Assembly (NCBI GenBank): GCA_009823505.1
Contig: VZQC01013986.1
Span: 688,250 to 752,249, forward strand
Length of the DNA: 64,000 nucleotides
Direction: 5' to 3'
DNA from: Rhizomys pruinosus
Lineage: Eukaryota; Chordata; Mammalia; Rodentia; Spalacidae
The notes beneath the pieces are model-generated. The model was not told the origin of the DNA and did not search any database. It saw nothing but the letters and a program-made list of their open reading frames with translations. A program made the position numbers and the translations under genes. Shown here one piece after another: positions 1 to 11,162 of this stretch (its first letter is position 1; each line of letters starts with the position of its first letter).

Positions 1-1555
1 AAATGGACCTAAGACATCTACTGAATATTCCACTCAAACACCAAAGAATATACTTTCTACTTGGCACCCCATGGAATATTTTCCAAAACTGACCATCCCC
101 CAAAACTGGGACACAGGAAAAACCTCAACAAATACAAAATTTAAAATAATTCCATGCATTCTATTAGACCACAGTGCAAAAAAAGCTTAATAGAAATGCC
201 AGAAAGAGGCCTACTATCTACAAGAAATCATGGAGATTAAACAACATACTCCTGAATAATTAATGGGTCAAAAGAGAAATAAAGAAATAAAAGTATTCCT
301 GGTACTAAATGAAAAGGATGATACAACAAAACAAAGCCTATGTGACACTTTAAAGCAGTCCTAAGAGGGAAATTTATAGCCCCAAGTACCTACATTAAAA
401 AACAGAAAGAGCACAGATAAACAACCTAATCCTACAACTAAAAACACTTGAGAGACAACAACAAATGAATCATAAACCCAACAGACAGGAAGAAAGAACA
501 AAAATCAAAATGGAAATCAATGAAATAGAGACAGAGAAAACAATAAAAGAATCACTGAATCCAAGAGCTGGTTCTTTGAAAGGATAAACAAGATAGTTAG
601 ACCTCTATCCAGTTGACCAAAAGAAAGAGCTACTCCAAATCAATAAAATTAAAGTTGAAGAGGGAAACATCACAACAGATAACAAAAATATCCAGACAAT
701 CATAGGAATACTTTAAGAACCTATATTCTATTAAATTTGAAAACCTAAGAGAAATGGATGAATATCTGAAATCATGGAAATCACCAAAATTTAACCAAGA
801 AGAGATCAACAGCTTAAACAGACCTATAATATATAAGGAAATTGAAACTGTAATAAAAAAAACCCCGCCCAACAACAACAACAACAAAAAACCGGGCCCG
901 GATGGGGTAGAATTCTATAAGGCATTTAAAGAGAACCTGCAGCCATTATTACTTAAATTATTCAAAAGGATAGAAACAGGGAAATCCCCCAAATTCCTTC
1001 TGTGAAGCCAGCATCACTCTAATACCAAACTAGGCAATGATACAACTATAGACTCATTTCATTAATGAACATAGATGGAAAAATTCTCAACAAAATAATT
1101 GCAAACTGCATACAAGCACACATCAAAAAGATCATCCATCATGACCAAGTCAGATTCATACCAGAGATGCAGGGTTGGTTTAACATACAAAAAGAAGAGG
1201 TCAAACCATCTCTTTTTGCAGATGTCATGACAGTGTACCCAAGGGACGCCAAAAACGCCACCAGAAAACTCCTAGAAACGAATAAGAGTTTCAATAAAGT
1301 GACGGGATACAAAATTGACTAGAAAATTCAGTAGTCTTCCTTTATGCCAATAACATAGCAATTGGAGAAGGAATACAAGGAGACCTTCCCATTCACAATA
1401 ACCTCAAAAAGTATCTAGGAACAAACCTGACCAAAGACACTAAAAATCTCTACAATGAATATTTTAAATCCTTGAAGAAGGAGATTGAAGACACCAGAAG
1501 ACCGAAGGATCCCCCATGCTCATGGATTGGAGAATTAATATAGTGAAAAATGACC

Positions 1556-1773
1556 CAGAGGACTGGGGTTCGATTTCCAGCACCCACGTGGTGGCTAAGA
1601 ACCATCTTTAAGCTGGGCACGGTATCACACGCCTTTAATCCTAGCACTCCGGAGGCAGAGGCAGGCGGATCTCTGTGAGTTCAAGGCCAGCCTGGTCTAC
1701 AGAGTGAGTTCTAGGCCAGCTGGAGCTATAGGGAGACCCTGTCTCAAATCAAAAAGGAAAAAGAAAGAAAAGA
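1556..1773 (+). mobile_element. B2-like/B1 fused SINE (5' truncated)
   Basis: Bases 1556-1611 match the middle of the local B2-like consensus (ggttcgat...ccagcaccca) and end at atctttaa. A complete B1 starts at 1612 (gctgggcac). The pair is flanked by aaaaatgacc at 1546-1555 and 1774-1783, so it inserted as one unit into the L1. The same junction occurs at 27808. Confidence 0.8.
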
Positions 1774-2776
1774 AAAAATGACCATCCTGCCCAAAGTAAA
1801 ATACAGATTCCGTGCAATCCCAATTAAAGCTCCTATGAGCTTCTTCACAGACCCAGAAAAACACATCCTAAAGTTCATATGGAAAAACAAAAGACCCTGG
1901 ATAGCCAAAGCAACCCTGATCAAAAAGAGCAATGCAGGGGGGGATTACTTCAAACTATATTGCAGGGCTATAGTCATAAAAACAGACCTATAGATCAATT
2001 GCACAAAACTGAAGATCCAAATGAGCACATGCAATTTCAGCCACCTTATATTTCACAAAGGGGCCAAGAAGACTCAATGGAGGAAAGACAGCATCTTCAG
2101 CAAACGATGTTGGGAAAACTGGATCACCATTTGTAGAAGAATAAAATTGAACCCCTACTTCTCACCTTCTACAAATATCAACTCCAAATGGATCAAAGAC
2201 TTGAATGTGAAACCTGAAACTCTGAAAATGATAGAAGAAACATTGGCAGTAACCTACAAGACATAGGCATAGGAAAAAACTTTCTAAATCACGCAGTATC
2301 TACACAGGGAATAAGATCAACAATTGACAAATGGGACCTTATTAAACTCTAAAGCTTCTCTAGACTGAAATAAACTCAAAGAAGTGAAGGGAAAACCCAC
2401 TGAGTGGGAGGAATCCTTCACTAGTGATACATCTGACAGAGCATTAATCTTCAGAATATATAAACTACTCAAAAAACAAAGGATCAAAAAAACAAATCCA
2501 CTTAAAAGATGGAGTAAAGAGCTGGACAGAGATTTCATAAATGAAGACATAAAGATGGCTGAGAAACATCTTAAAAAGTGTTCAACATTACTAATAATTA
2601 AGGAAATGCAAATGAAAACCAACCTAAGATTTCATCTTCCTCCAGTAAAACTAGCTAGGATCAAGAAAACAAAGGACACCAAATGCTGGAGAGGTTGTGG
2701 GGAAAGAGGAACCTCCACCCACTGCTGGTGGGAATGTAAACTCATACAACCCCTATGGAAAGCAGTGTGGAGAACT

Positions 2777-3035
2777 CTTAAAAAATGCAAATTGGTTTTA
2801 CATGAAGGATGCTTGTACTCACAAATTATCACTTATTGTTAAAAAAAATGAAAACAAAACAAAACAAAACAAAAAAGCAGAGAAAGATGCAGAAAACTTA
2901 CGGCAGAATGCATGATCTGGGATGGCTAGGGGTGGGGTGGGGGGAAGGGAAGGGGATATACGCCTGAACTGAATTGGAAAATGATGTATGAAATACACAA
3001 AGCATCAATAAAAAAAAAAAAAAGAAAAAAAAAAA
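2777..3035 (+). mobile_element. Nested L1 3' UTR fragment with poly(A)
   Basis: The host L1 reads ...ggagaactcttaaaaa then resumes with aagactcgaaatgagcc after 3035. Between them are L1 3' UTR sequence, a G-rich tract (2920-2958) and a long A-rich tail (3009-3035). This is a short, later L1 insertion inside the older L1; the exact 5' edge is uncertain. Confidence 0.65.
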
Positions 3036-4256
3036 AGACTCGAAATGAGCCTACCAACTGACCCAGTCATACCACTCCCAGGTATATGCCTACAAGAATA
3101 ATCCTATTGAAGAGTTACATGCACATCTATGTTAATTGCAGCTCTCTTCACAATAGCAAAGAGCTGGAACCAATCCAAGTGTCCTTCAACATGGATAAGG
3201 AAAATGTGGTGCATTTACACAATGAAATTCTATGCTGCAGTCAAGAAAGATGACATCATGAACTTTGCAGGTAAATGGATGGAACTAGAAGCCATTATGC
3301 TAAGTGAAGTAACACAGTCCCAAACAAACAACATATGGTGTCCCTCATTTGTGGATCCTAGCACCAATTCTCTATACAGAAAGCTGAACAATTTTTTCTT
3401 TCTTTTTTAGTAAATTCTGATGTTAATCATCAACTTGCTATGTAATATAGGAATGTAAAGTAATATTTTTTCTTTACCTACATACACCCCTACTGTCAAA
3501 AATGTGAATCTCTAAACATGTTGTGGAATTAACCTATAGTTTATGTTCTAATGTCATAATTTTCATATATGTGTGGTGTGTTTATATGCATATTTTTGTG
3601 TGATACAAATTGGAAGGAATAACAACAACAAAAAAGACTGGATCAAAGAAATAACTGAAACAGTAAAACTTTTCCCCAAACAGTAAACTTCTGCATGGAA
3701 AAATTTTTAAAAAACGACTGAGAAGAAAATGAAAGACATGTATGGCAGAATGCATGAACTATGTGGGGTGGGGGGTAGGAAGAAGAAATGGGTCTAAATT
3801 TGATTAAGAATTGTTGTATGAAATGCACAAAACTTCAATAAGAAATGTTTGGGTAAAAAAATTAGTCTTCATATAAGCCTGTTTTCCATATAACTTTTGA
3901 AAGTCTATGCCCCTGAACTCATTGGGATATGTTGTTACTTTCTGGGATAATGGCTGGCATCTTGGTGGCTTTCCCATGAAAACACAGGGCTGTTTCACAG
4001 GAAAGGTTCACCACAGATAGCTACATGGGAGGCCTCTGCTTGGGCCCTCCACTCAGGGTCCCTCCATGGATGGCTGGCTGTTCATGGAGCCTGGCCCTCC
4101 ACTCTGGCTACTCAAGTTCCAAACATCTGCACAGCTGTTTTCATTTATGTCACTACCAGCATAGCCAACTTCAAGAGTGTACTGTATTCCAGAAGATTGG
4201 ATATTTGGTGATAGCTCCAATGTCTGTTTTTAAGTTCTTGTAAATAAATACACTAT

Positions 4257-4400
4257 AGCCAGGCATGGTGTGCTGTCTCACATCCTGAATCCCAGCACTC
4301 AGGAGGCTGAGGCAGGAGGATTGCCAGGATTTTAAGGCCACCATGATATACACAAATTCTGGGTTAGCCACTGCTATAGAGTGAAACCCTGTCTTAATAA
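4257..4400 (+). mobile_element. B1 SINE, diverged
   Basis: agccaggcatggtg, cccagcactcaggaggctg and gtgaaaccctgtct are in B1 order, with a diverged middle. Confidence 0.75.
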
Positions 4401-4490
4401 GCCAAAGTCAATCAATCAGTCAAATCTATTTAAATTCCATCCCTTAATGAGACTCAGCATTCAAATATTGAACATAAGAAAATATATTTC

Positions 4491-4692
4491 TGGGGCTGGA
4501 AGGATAGCAGTGCCAGCTGCTCTTGCAGAGGACCTGGGTTCAGTTCCTAGTACCCATATAGTGGCTAACAACCATCTGTGATTCTAGTTTCAGAGGGTAC
4601 AATGCCCCGTTGTGATCTCTGTGGGTACAGAATAACATGATTATACTTACATCCACTCGGGCAATACACTCATACACATAAAGTAAAAATAA
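4491..4692 (+). mobile_element. Old B2/B3-like SINE
   Basis: Starts tggggctggaaggatagc, with ctgctcttgcagagga and a 3' end catacacataaag. It is diverged. Confidence 0.75.
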
Positions 4693-6680
4693 CAAAGTAT
4701 TTTTAAAATAAAGTATGTTCTATTTTAAATTCTTTTTTAAATTGTGTTCTTTTTAATTGACATTTTGTATATTTCATACATCATTTTTCAGTCCAATTTG
4801 GATACATTCCTCTCTCCATGCCCCTCCCCCACCCTAGTTTATGTATTCTGCCATACATGTCTTGCATATTTTTCTCATTGTTTCCAAGGATTTTTTTCTT
4901 CAGAGTCTTGTTGTTTTGAGCAGAATTTAACTGTATCAGTCAGTTCTTTGACCCAGTCCTTATGTTGTTGTTTCCTCCCCTTTACATTACTCCAAATAAT
5001 GCCAGTTTAAAGAACACATATGTATCAAAATTATGACCTTTGGGAATAAACTCTATGTTAATTCCAAAATATGTTTTGGGGTTCAGTTTTTTCCATTTAA
5101 TTTTATATTACTCTAGAATTTGAATGCATATCTTCCACCCCTATATGGTAATTACAATATCTAAATATAAGTGGTAGGTCGATTCTAGAGCATCTTAAGA
5201 GATTTACATTATAACAGCACAGTTGCTTTCAGATACAAAGAAATATAATAATAAAGTTGTTCAGTTTGCCTGTCAACTGGGGATTTGGTGTTAGCATCTA
5301 CAAATGAGGGAATCCATTCCCCCCCCCCCCTTTTTTTTTTTTCTGGGATTGTGTTACTTCACTTACATAATGGCTTCGAGTTCCATCCATTTACCTCCAA
5401 AGTTCATGTCATCTTTCTTTGCCGCTGCATAGCACTCCATTGTGTAGATGTACCACATTTTTGTTATCCAGTCATCAGTTGAGGAGCATTTGGGTTGGTT
5501 CCAGCTCTTTGCTATTGTGAAGAGAGCTGTAATAAACATAGCTGTGCATGCATCTTTGCAGTTGCGGTCAGATGAATCTTGTGGGTATATACTCAGGAGT
5601 GGTTTGGCTAGGTCAGGTGGTAGGCTCATTTTAAGTCTTTTTTAGGATTCTCCACACTGCTTTCCATAGTGGTTGTATGAGTTTACATTCCCACCAGCAG
5701 TGGATGAGTGCTCCCCTTTCCCCACAACCTCTCCAGCACTTGGTGCCTTCTGTTTTCTTGATCTTGGCCAGTCTTATTGGAGTGAGATGATACCTAAGGG
5801 TGGTTTTAATTTGCATTTCCTTAATTATTAATGATGTTGAACACTTTTTAAGATGTTTCTCAGCCTTCTTTACTTCCTCACTGGTGAAGTCTCTGTTCAG
5901 CTCATTACTCCATCTTTTGAGTAGGTCATTTGTTTTCTTACTTCTTTGTTTTTTAAGTAGTCTATATATTCTGGATGTTAATGCTCTATCAGATATATCA
6001 ATGGTAAAGATTCCCTCTCATTCTGTGGGTTTTCTCGTCACCTCCTTGATTGTTTCTTTCATTGTACAGAAGCTTTTGAGTTTTATGAGGTCCCATTTGT
6101 AGACTGTTGATCTTATTTCCTGTGCAGCTGCTGTCTGATTTAGAAAGTCTTTTCCTGGGCCTATGTCTTGTAGGTTGCTGCCAACTTTTTCTTTTATTAC
6201 CTTCAGCGTTTCAGGTTTCATGTTGAGATCTTTGATGCACTTGGAGTTTATTTTTGTACAAGGTGAGATGTAGGGCTTTACTTTTGTTCTTCTACAAATG
6301 GTGATCCAGTTTTTCCAACACCATTTGCTGAAGATGCTATCTTTCCTCCATTCAACTTTTAGCCCCTTTGTCAAATATAGGTGGCTAAAATTATATGAGC
6401 TCAAGTTTGGATCTTCAATTTTGTTCCATTTGTCGATGGGTCTTTTTGTGCCAGTACCAGGCTGTTTTTATGACTATAATAGCACTGTAATATAACTTGA
6501 AGTCTGGTAAAGTAATCTCCCCTGTATTGCACTTTTCACTCAGGGTTGCCTTAGTTATTCGGGGATTTTTGTTTTTCCATATGAATGTAAGGACTTTTTT
6601 TTCCCAAGTCTGTTAAAAAGCTCATGGGCATTTTGATTGGGATTGAATTAAATTTGTATATTAATTTGGGTAGAATGGAC

Positions 6681-6838
6681 TTTTTTTTTTTTTTGGTCTT
6701 TTTGAGACAGGGTCTCCTTGTAGCTCTGGCTGTCCTGGAACTCACTCTGTAGACCAGGCTGGCCTTGAACTAAGAGAAATACACCTGCCTCTGCCTCCCA
6801 AGTGCTAGGATTAAAGGTGTGTGCCACCACACCCGGCC
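6681..6838 (-). mobile_element. B1 SINE inserted in L1
   Basis: A complete reverse B1 with poly(T) on the left. Exact duplication tagaatggac at 6671-6680 and 6839-6848. Confidence 0.95.
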
Positions 6839-7770
6839 TAGAATGGACATATTTACTATATTAATTTTTCCAATCCATGAGCATGGGAGGTCTTTCCATC
6901 TTTTGATGTCTTCAATGTCCTTCTTCAGGGTTTTAAAATTTTTGTTGCAGAGGCCTTTGGTTTCTTTGGTTAGGTTTATTCCCAGGTATTTTGTTTTTTT
7001 GAGGCTGCTGTGATTGGGAAGGTCTCTCTATATTCCTTCTCCAGTTGCTTATTGTTGGTGTAAAGGAAAGCTACTGATTTTTCTAGGTTTATTCAGGTAA
7101 ACTATCATATCATCTGCAAAAAGGGATAGTTTGAATTCCTCTTTTCCAATTATTACTCCTTTAATTTCCCTTTCTTGCCCTATTGGCCTAGCAAGCATTT
7201 TAAGCACTATATTGAAGAGGAGTGGTGATGGGGCAGCCTTGCTGGGTTCCCGCATTTAAGGAGAATGTTTCTAATTTTTCTCCATTTAGGATGATGTTGG
7301 CAGTGGGTTTGTTGTATATGGCTTTGATTATGTTGAGGAATGTTCCTTCTAGTCCAATTCCCTCTAGGACGTTAAGCATGAGGGGATGCTGGATTTTGTT
7401 GAAGGCTTTTTCTACATCAATTGAGATGATCATGTGGTTTTTGGCCTTCAGTCCATTTATGTGTTTTATGATATTTATTGATTTTGTATGTTGAACCATC
7501 CCTGCATCTCTGGTATGACTCCAACTTGGTCATTATGGATGATCTTTTTTATGTGGGTCTGTATGAGATTTGCAAGTATTTTGTTGAGAATTTTTGCATG
7601 CGTTCATTAATGAAATGGGTCTATAGTTTTCTTTCTTGTTTGTGTCTTTGCCTGGTTTTGGTATTAGAGTGATGCTGGCTTCATAGAAGGAATCTGGGAG
7701 ATTTCACTTTGTATTCTTCTGAATGGTTTGGGTAGTAAGGGTTGTAAGACCTCTTTAAATGTTTTACAGA

Positions 7771-7992
7771 TGGGGCTGGAGAGATGGCCTAGTGGTTAAG
7801 AGCACCGACTGCTATTGCAGAGGACCCAGGTTCCATCCCCAGGACCCACATGGTGGCTAAGAACCATCTTTGACTCCAGTTCCAGGGGAATTCGAGACCC
7901 TCTTCTGACCTCCGAGGCATTGCACGACACGGGTGCACAAACCTGCATGCAGACAGTACATTCATACACATTAAAAAAAAAAGTAAAAAAAA
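7771..7992 (+). mobile_element. B2-like SINE, short form, inserted in L1
   Basis: Starts tggggctggagagatggcc and ends in an A-rich tail. Exact 14-bp duplication aaatgttttacaga at 7757-7770 and 7993-8006. It lacks the 17-bp internal duplication seen in other copies. Confidence 0.95.
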
Positions 7993-8795
7993 AAATGTTT
8001 TACAGAATTCTGCTGTGAAACCATCTGGGGCCTGGATTTTTTGTTTGTTTTTGTTTTTTTTTTAGTTGGGAGATTTTTTTTATTACATCTTCAATTTCCT
8101 CAAGTATTATGGGTCTGTTTAAGCTGTCAATCTCTTCTTGGTTAAGCTTTGGTGAATCCCAGGATTTCAGATATTCATCTATTTCTCTTAGGTTTTCAAA
8201 CTTAGTAGAATATAGGTTTTTGAATTATTCTCTTATGATTGTCTGGATCTTTTCTTTATCTCTTGCGATGTTTCCTCTTTCATCACAAATGCTTTTGATT
8301 TGAAGTTGCTCTTTCCTTCTTTTGCTTAACTGGGCTAGAGTTCTGTCTATCTTGTTTATCTTTTCAAAGAACCAGCTTTTAGATTCATTTTTTTTGTATT
8401 GTTTTCTTTGTTTCCATTTCATCAATTTCTGCTCTGATTTTTGTTATTTCTTCCTGTTAGGTTTAGGATTCATTTGTTGTTGTCTCTCAATTGTTTTTAG
8501 CTGTAGTGTTAGATTGTTTATTTGTTCTCTTTCTGTTTTTTTCTTTTTTTCTTTTAATGTGGGCACTTAGGGCTATAAATTTCCCTCTTAGGACTGCTTT
8601 TAATGTATCCCATATCCCACGGGTTTTGTTGTGTTGTATTGTCTTTTTTTAGTTCCATGAATGCTTTTATTTCATTATTTATTTCTTCCATGACCCACTC
8701 ATTATTCAGGATTGTGTTGTGTAGTTTCCATGTGTTCTTGTAGTTAGTAGGGCTTATCCTGGTGTTAATATTGAGCTTTATTCCACTGGTGGAAT

Positions 8796-9205
8796 CAAGC
8801 AGGCTGGCCTTCAGGTTCTTGTCTTGGGTTCTGTCCTGACTTCCCTCCGTGATGGCTGTAGCTTGAAAGCTGAAATGAAGCCTTTTGTCCCCCATGTTGC
8901 TTTTGGTTGGAATCTTTTTATTTTATTTTATTTATTTCTGTATGTGTATCAATGTACTGTCTGCATGCAGGTCTGTGCACCCGTGTCGTGCAATGCCGCG
9001 GAGGACAGAAGATGGTCTCAGATTCCCCTGGAACTGGAGTTCTCCTGGAATTGGAGTTTCAGACGGTTTTCGGCCTCCATGTGGGTGCTGGGGATCGAAC
9101 CCGGGTCCTCTGTAAGAGCGGTCGGCGCTCTTAACCGCTAGGCCATCTCTCCAGCCCCTTGGTTGGAATCTTATCATTGGAATCGGAATCAAACTAGGAC
9201 AGTGA
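8796..9205 (+). mobile_element. Remnant of a rodent non-autonomous DNA transposon (hAT/Charlie-like), split by a B2-like SINE
   Basis: The segments cctgacttccctccgtgatgg, ccatgttgcttttggttgg and the post-SINE gaatcggaatcaaactagg resemble the 3' part of URR/RChARR-type rodent repeats recalled from family knowledge. The assignment is tentative. Confidence 0.4.
8917..9158 (-). mobile_element. B2-like SINE, long form
   Basis: Full length on the - strand. Exact duplication ttggttggaatctt at 8903-8916 and 9159-9172. It contains the 17-bp internal duplication. Confidence 0.95.
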
Positions 9206-9629
9206 CCCAGTGTTCGTGGCCCTGTGAAGCTCTGAGTGGTGTCTACGTAAGCTTCATGGGTCTATAACTGCGTTTCCTGAGGCAGCATCCACAGTGCATG
9301 TCACTTTCTCAAAGGCTACCTTCACCATTCACTGTTCCAGTCACAGGGATGAAATACTGGACAGCAGGCATCCAAGGAGGATGGGTGTGTTTTAGATCAT
9401 GATTTCCGAGGTGCAGCTCCATCATGGCAGGAGAAAGTTGGGGAGGAGCCCAGGTCATATCATGGTAGCCAGGGAGGAGAGAGGAGAGAGGAATAGAGGT
9501 AGAGAAGGTATGGAAGGGGAGAAGGGATGGGGCAGAGAGAGGGAGGGAGAGAACATGGTGACCTAGTGGCTTTCTCTTCCCCCCTCTGGATATTCTATCT
9601 GGGCCCCTAGTCTATGGGATGGTGCCACC
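9200..9629. other. Non-coding, purine-rich stretch
   Basis: No gene seen. A GA-rich segment (about 9470-9555) precedes the minisatellite. Part around 9330-9430 resembles an old rodent DNA-transposon remnant. Confidence 0.5.
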
Positions 9630-9955
9630 CACATTCAGAGGAGATAATGTCTCACCTCCACATTCAGAGGAGATGATGTCTTACTTCCACATTCAGAGGA
9701 GATGATGTCTCACCTCCACATTCAGAGGAGATGATGTCTCACCTCCACATTCAGAGGAGATGTCTCACCTCCACATTCAGAGATGTCTTACCTCCACATT
9801 CAGAGGAGATGTCTCACCTCCACATTCAGAGGAGATGTCTCACCTCCACATTCAGAGGAGATGGCTCACCTCCACATTCAGAGGAGATGGCTCACCTCCA
9901 TATTCAGAGGAGATGTCTCACCTCCACATTCAGAAGAGATGATGTCTCACCTCCC
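9630..9955 (+). repeat. Minisatellite, 12 units of 26 or 29 bp
   Basis: Each unit carries ccacattcagaggagatg followed by (atg)tctcacct. Units of 29 bp (with gatgatg) at the left give way to 26-bp units, plus one shortened unit near 9780. Because the unit lengths are not multiples of three, short ORFs in several frames are by-products. Confidence 0.95.
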
Positions 9956-10109
9956 TAAGTTTATTCTGTCTGGAAACACTCTCATGGATGCAGCTGGAGG
10001 GCAATGTACTAATCCAGGCACATCTCAACTCAGTCAGAATTAACTATATAGGTTCATAACCCATGAGAGTTTAGAACCATTGCCTTGAATCATTTCCTTC
10101 TTAGGATCT

Positions 10110-10315
10110 TATTTATTTTTATTTTATGTGTATGAGTGTTTTGCCTGCATGAATGTATGTGCACCATGTTTTGGCCTGGTGTCCAAAGAGGCCAGAAGAT
10201 GGCACTGAATCCCCTAAAACTGGAGTTGCAGACGATTGTAAGTGCTGAGAACCGAACCCAGGTCCTGTGCAAGAGCAGCAATTGATCTTAACTTCCAAGC
10301 CACCTTTCCATCCCC
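10110..10315 (-). mobile_element. Old B2/B3-like SINE
   Basis: Reverse SINE with tttatgtgtatgagtgt at the left and ccatcccc at the right end; diverged. Confidence 0.75.
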
Positions 10316-10978
10316 TTTAAATAACCTCTATCTACATTTTAATCTTATTAAAATGTAATTTGTTTGCACTTCAGAATTTAAGAAAGTACCAGTTTATTTG
10401 AAACCTAGTAGCCCTTTGCTGTGGTAAACCTAGTGAACTCTGACTACTTGGAGAGTAAGTACATTTCTCCAGAAGGAGAACATCTGGGAAGTGTTCCTGA
10501 AAGCAGGGAGCCTCCCTCTTCCGCTTAGTTCTGAGTCAAGATGCCCAGCCCTGTGGCCCAAAGCAGGTAAGGGTGGCTCTGCATGTGACCAGCACAAATT
10601 AATAAACTTACTTAAAATGAATGTTATCAGATTTTTTTTGTGATTATTTTATCTTAATTGTAAAGAACTTTGTAGATGTCCACTGTCCAAAGGTTGGGGG
10701 ACACACCCCTCTTGAGTGTTGAGTAATGTGTTAGTGTCAGATATTTTCATTCTCTCCAAATCCTCAAGATCCTGAATTGTTTTCTTTAAACACAATGAGG
10801 TGCGTTAAAGTTAAAAAAATGAAAACTCAAGTTCTATCAACCTCAATTCATGGCATTCTGGGTTTAAAAAAAAAACAACTAGAATTTGGGAAAACATTAG
10901 AACATAAAATTGTTTTTGCAAGAAAAAAAGAAGCTGATAATTTCTTTTTGAGTTATGAAAATTTATGATCTTTTAAAA
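10316..10978. other. Unique intronic sequence
   Basis: No gene, RNA or clear repeat seen. Confidence 0.5.
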
Positions 10979-11147
10979 AAATTTTATTTATTTATTTTAT
11001 GTGTATGAATGTACTGTCTGCATGTAGGTCTGTGCACCCGTGTAGTGCAATGCCGCGGAGGTCAGAAGAGGGCGTCAGATTCCCCTGGAACTGGAGTTAA
11101 AGACGGTTCTCAGCTGCCATGTGGGTGCTGGGGATCGAACCCGGGTC
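10979..11147 (-). mobile_element. B2-like SINE, 5' truncated, ending next to the retrocopy
   Basis: The match runs from the A-rich tail to cccgggtc and stops one base before the TTAAAA site used by the YTHDF1 retrocopy. The missing SINE head is not found after 14279, so the SINE was already truncated. Confidence 0.8.
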
Positions 11148-11151
11148 TTAA

Positions 11152-11162
11152 AACTAAGGTTA
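11152..11162 (+). repeat. 5' target-site duplication of the YTHDF1 retrocopy
   Basis: The 11-mer aactaaggtta is repeated exactly at 14269-14279. It sits at a TT|AAAA context (11148-11153), the preferred nick site of L1 endonuclease, which indicates L1-mediated insertion. Confidence 0.9.

Larger units (their letters stand above)
1..3845 (+). mobile_element. Decayed L1 LINE, + strand, ORF2 remnant and 3' UTR
   Basis: The sequence aligns by eye with the better-preserved ORF2 at 38534-41356. It enters at the late endonuclease domain (base 1 matches the segment for [12 protein letters not shown]) and runs through reverse transcriptase, the cysteine-rich C-terminal region and a 3' UTR with a G-rich tract at about 3760-3780. 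Many stops and frameshifts are present. An internal deletion near 1193 removes roughly 120 codons just before the polymerase FADD motif, which itself reads FADV. It carries a fused SINE at 1556-1773 and a nested L1 tail at about 2777-3035. The 5' part lies outside the window. Confidence 0.9.
4746..8795 (-). mobile_element. Decayed L1 LINE, - strand, 5' truncated
   Basis: Read on the - strand, it gives the late endonuclease domain near 8790-8560, RT (motifs such as [14 protein letters not shown] at about 7430 and [10 protein letters not shown] near 7100), the C-terminal region and a 3' UTR ending at about 4746. It is truncated inside the endonuclease domain. Frameshifts and stops are frequent. 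It hosts a B1 (6681-6838) and a B2-like SINE (7771-7992), both with clear target duplications, so those insertions are younger. It faces the L1 at 1-3845 tail to tail. Confidence 0.92.

Noticed and set aside
8824..9192. Overlapping ORFs of about 75-105 codons on both strands
   Set aside because: They fall in a B2-like SINE; near-identical peptides (CMQVCAPVSCNA-type) recur at every such SINE in the window.
9630..9955. CRISPR-like array
   Set aside because: No unique spacers; units are directly adjacent, and the context is rodent nuclear DNA.
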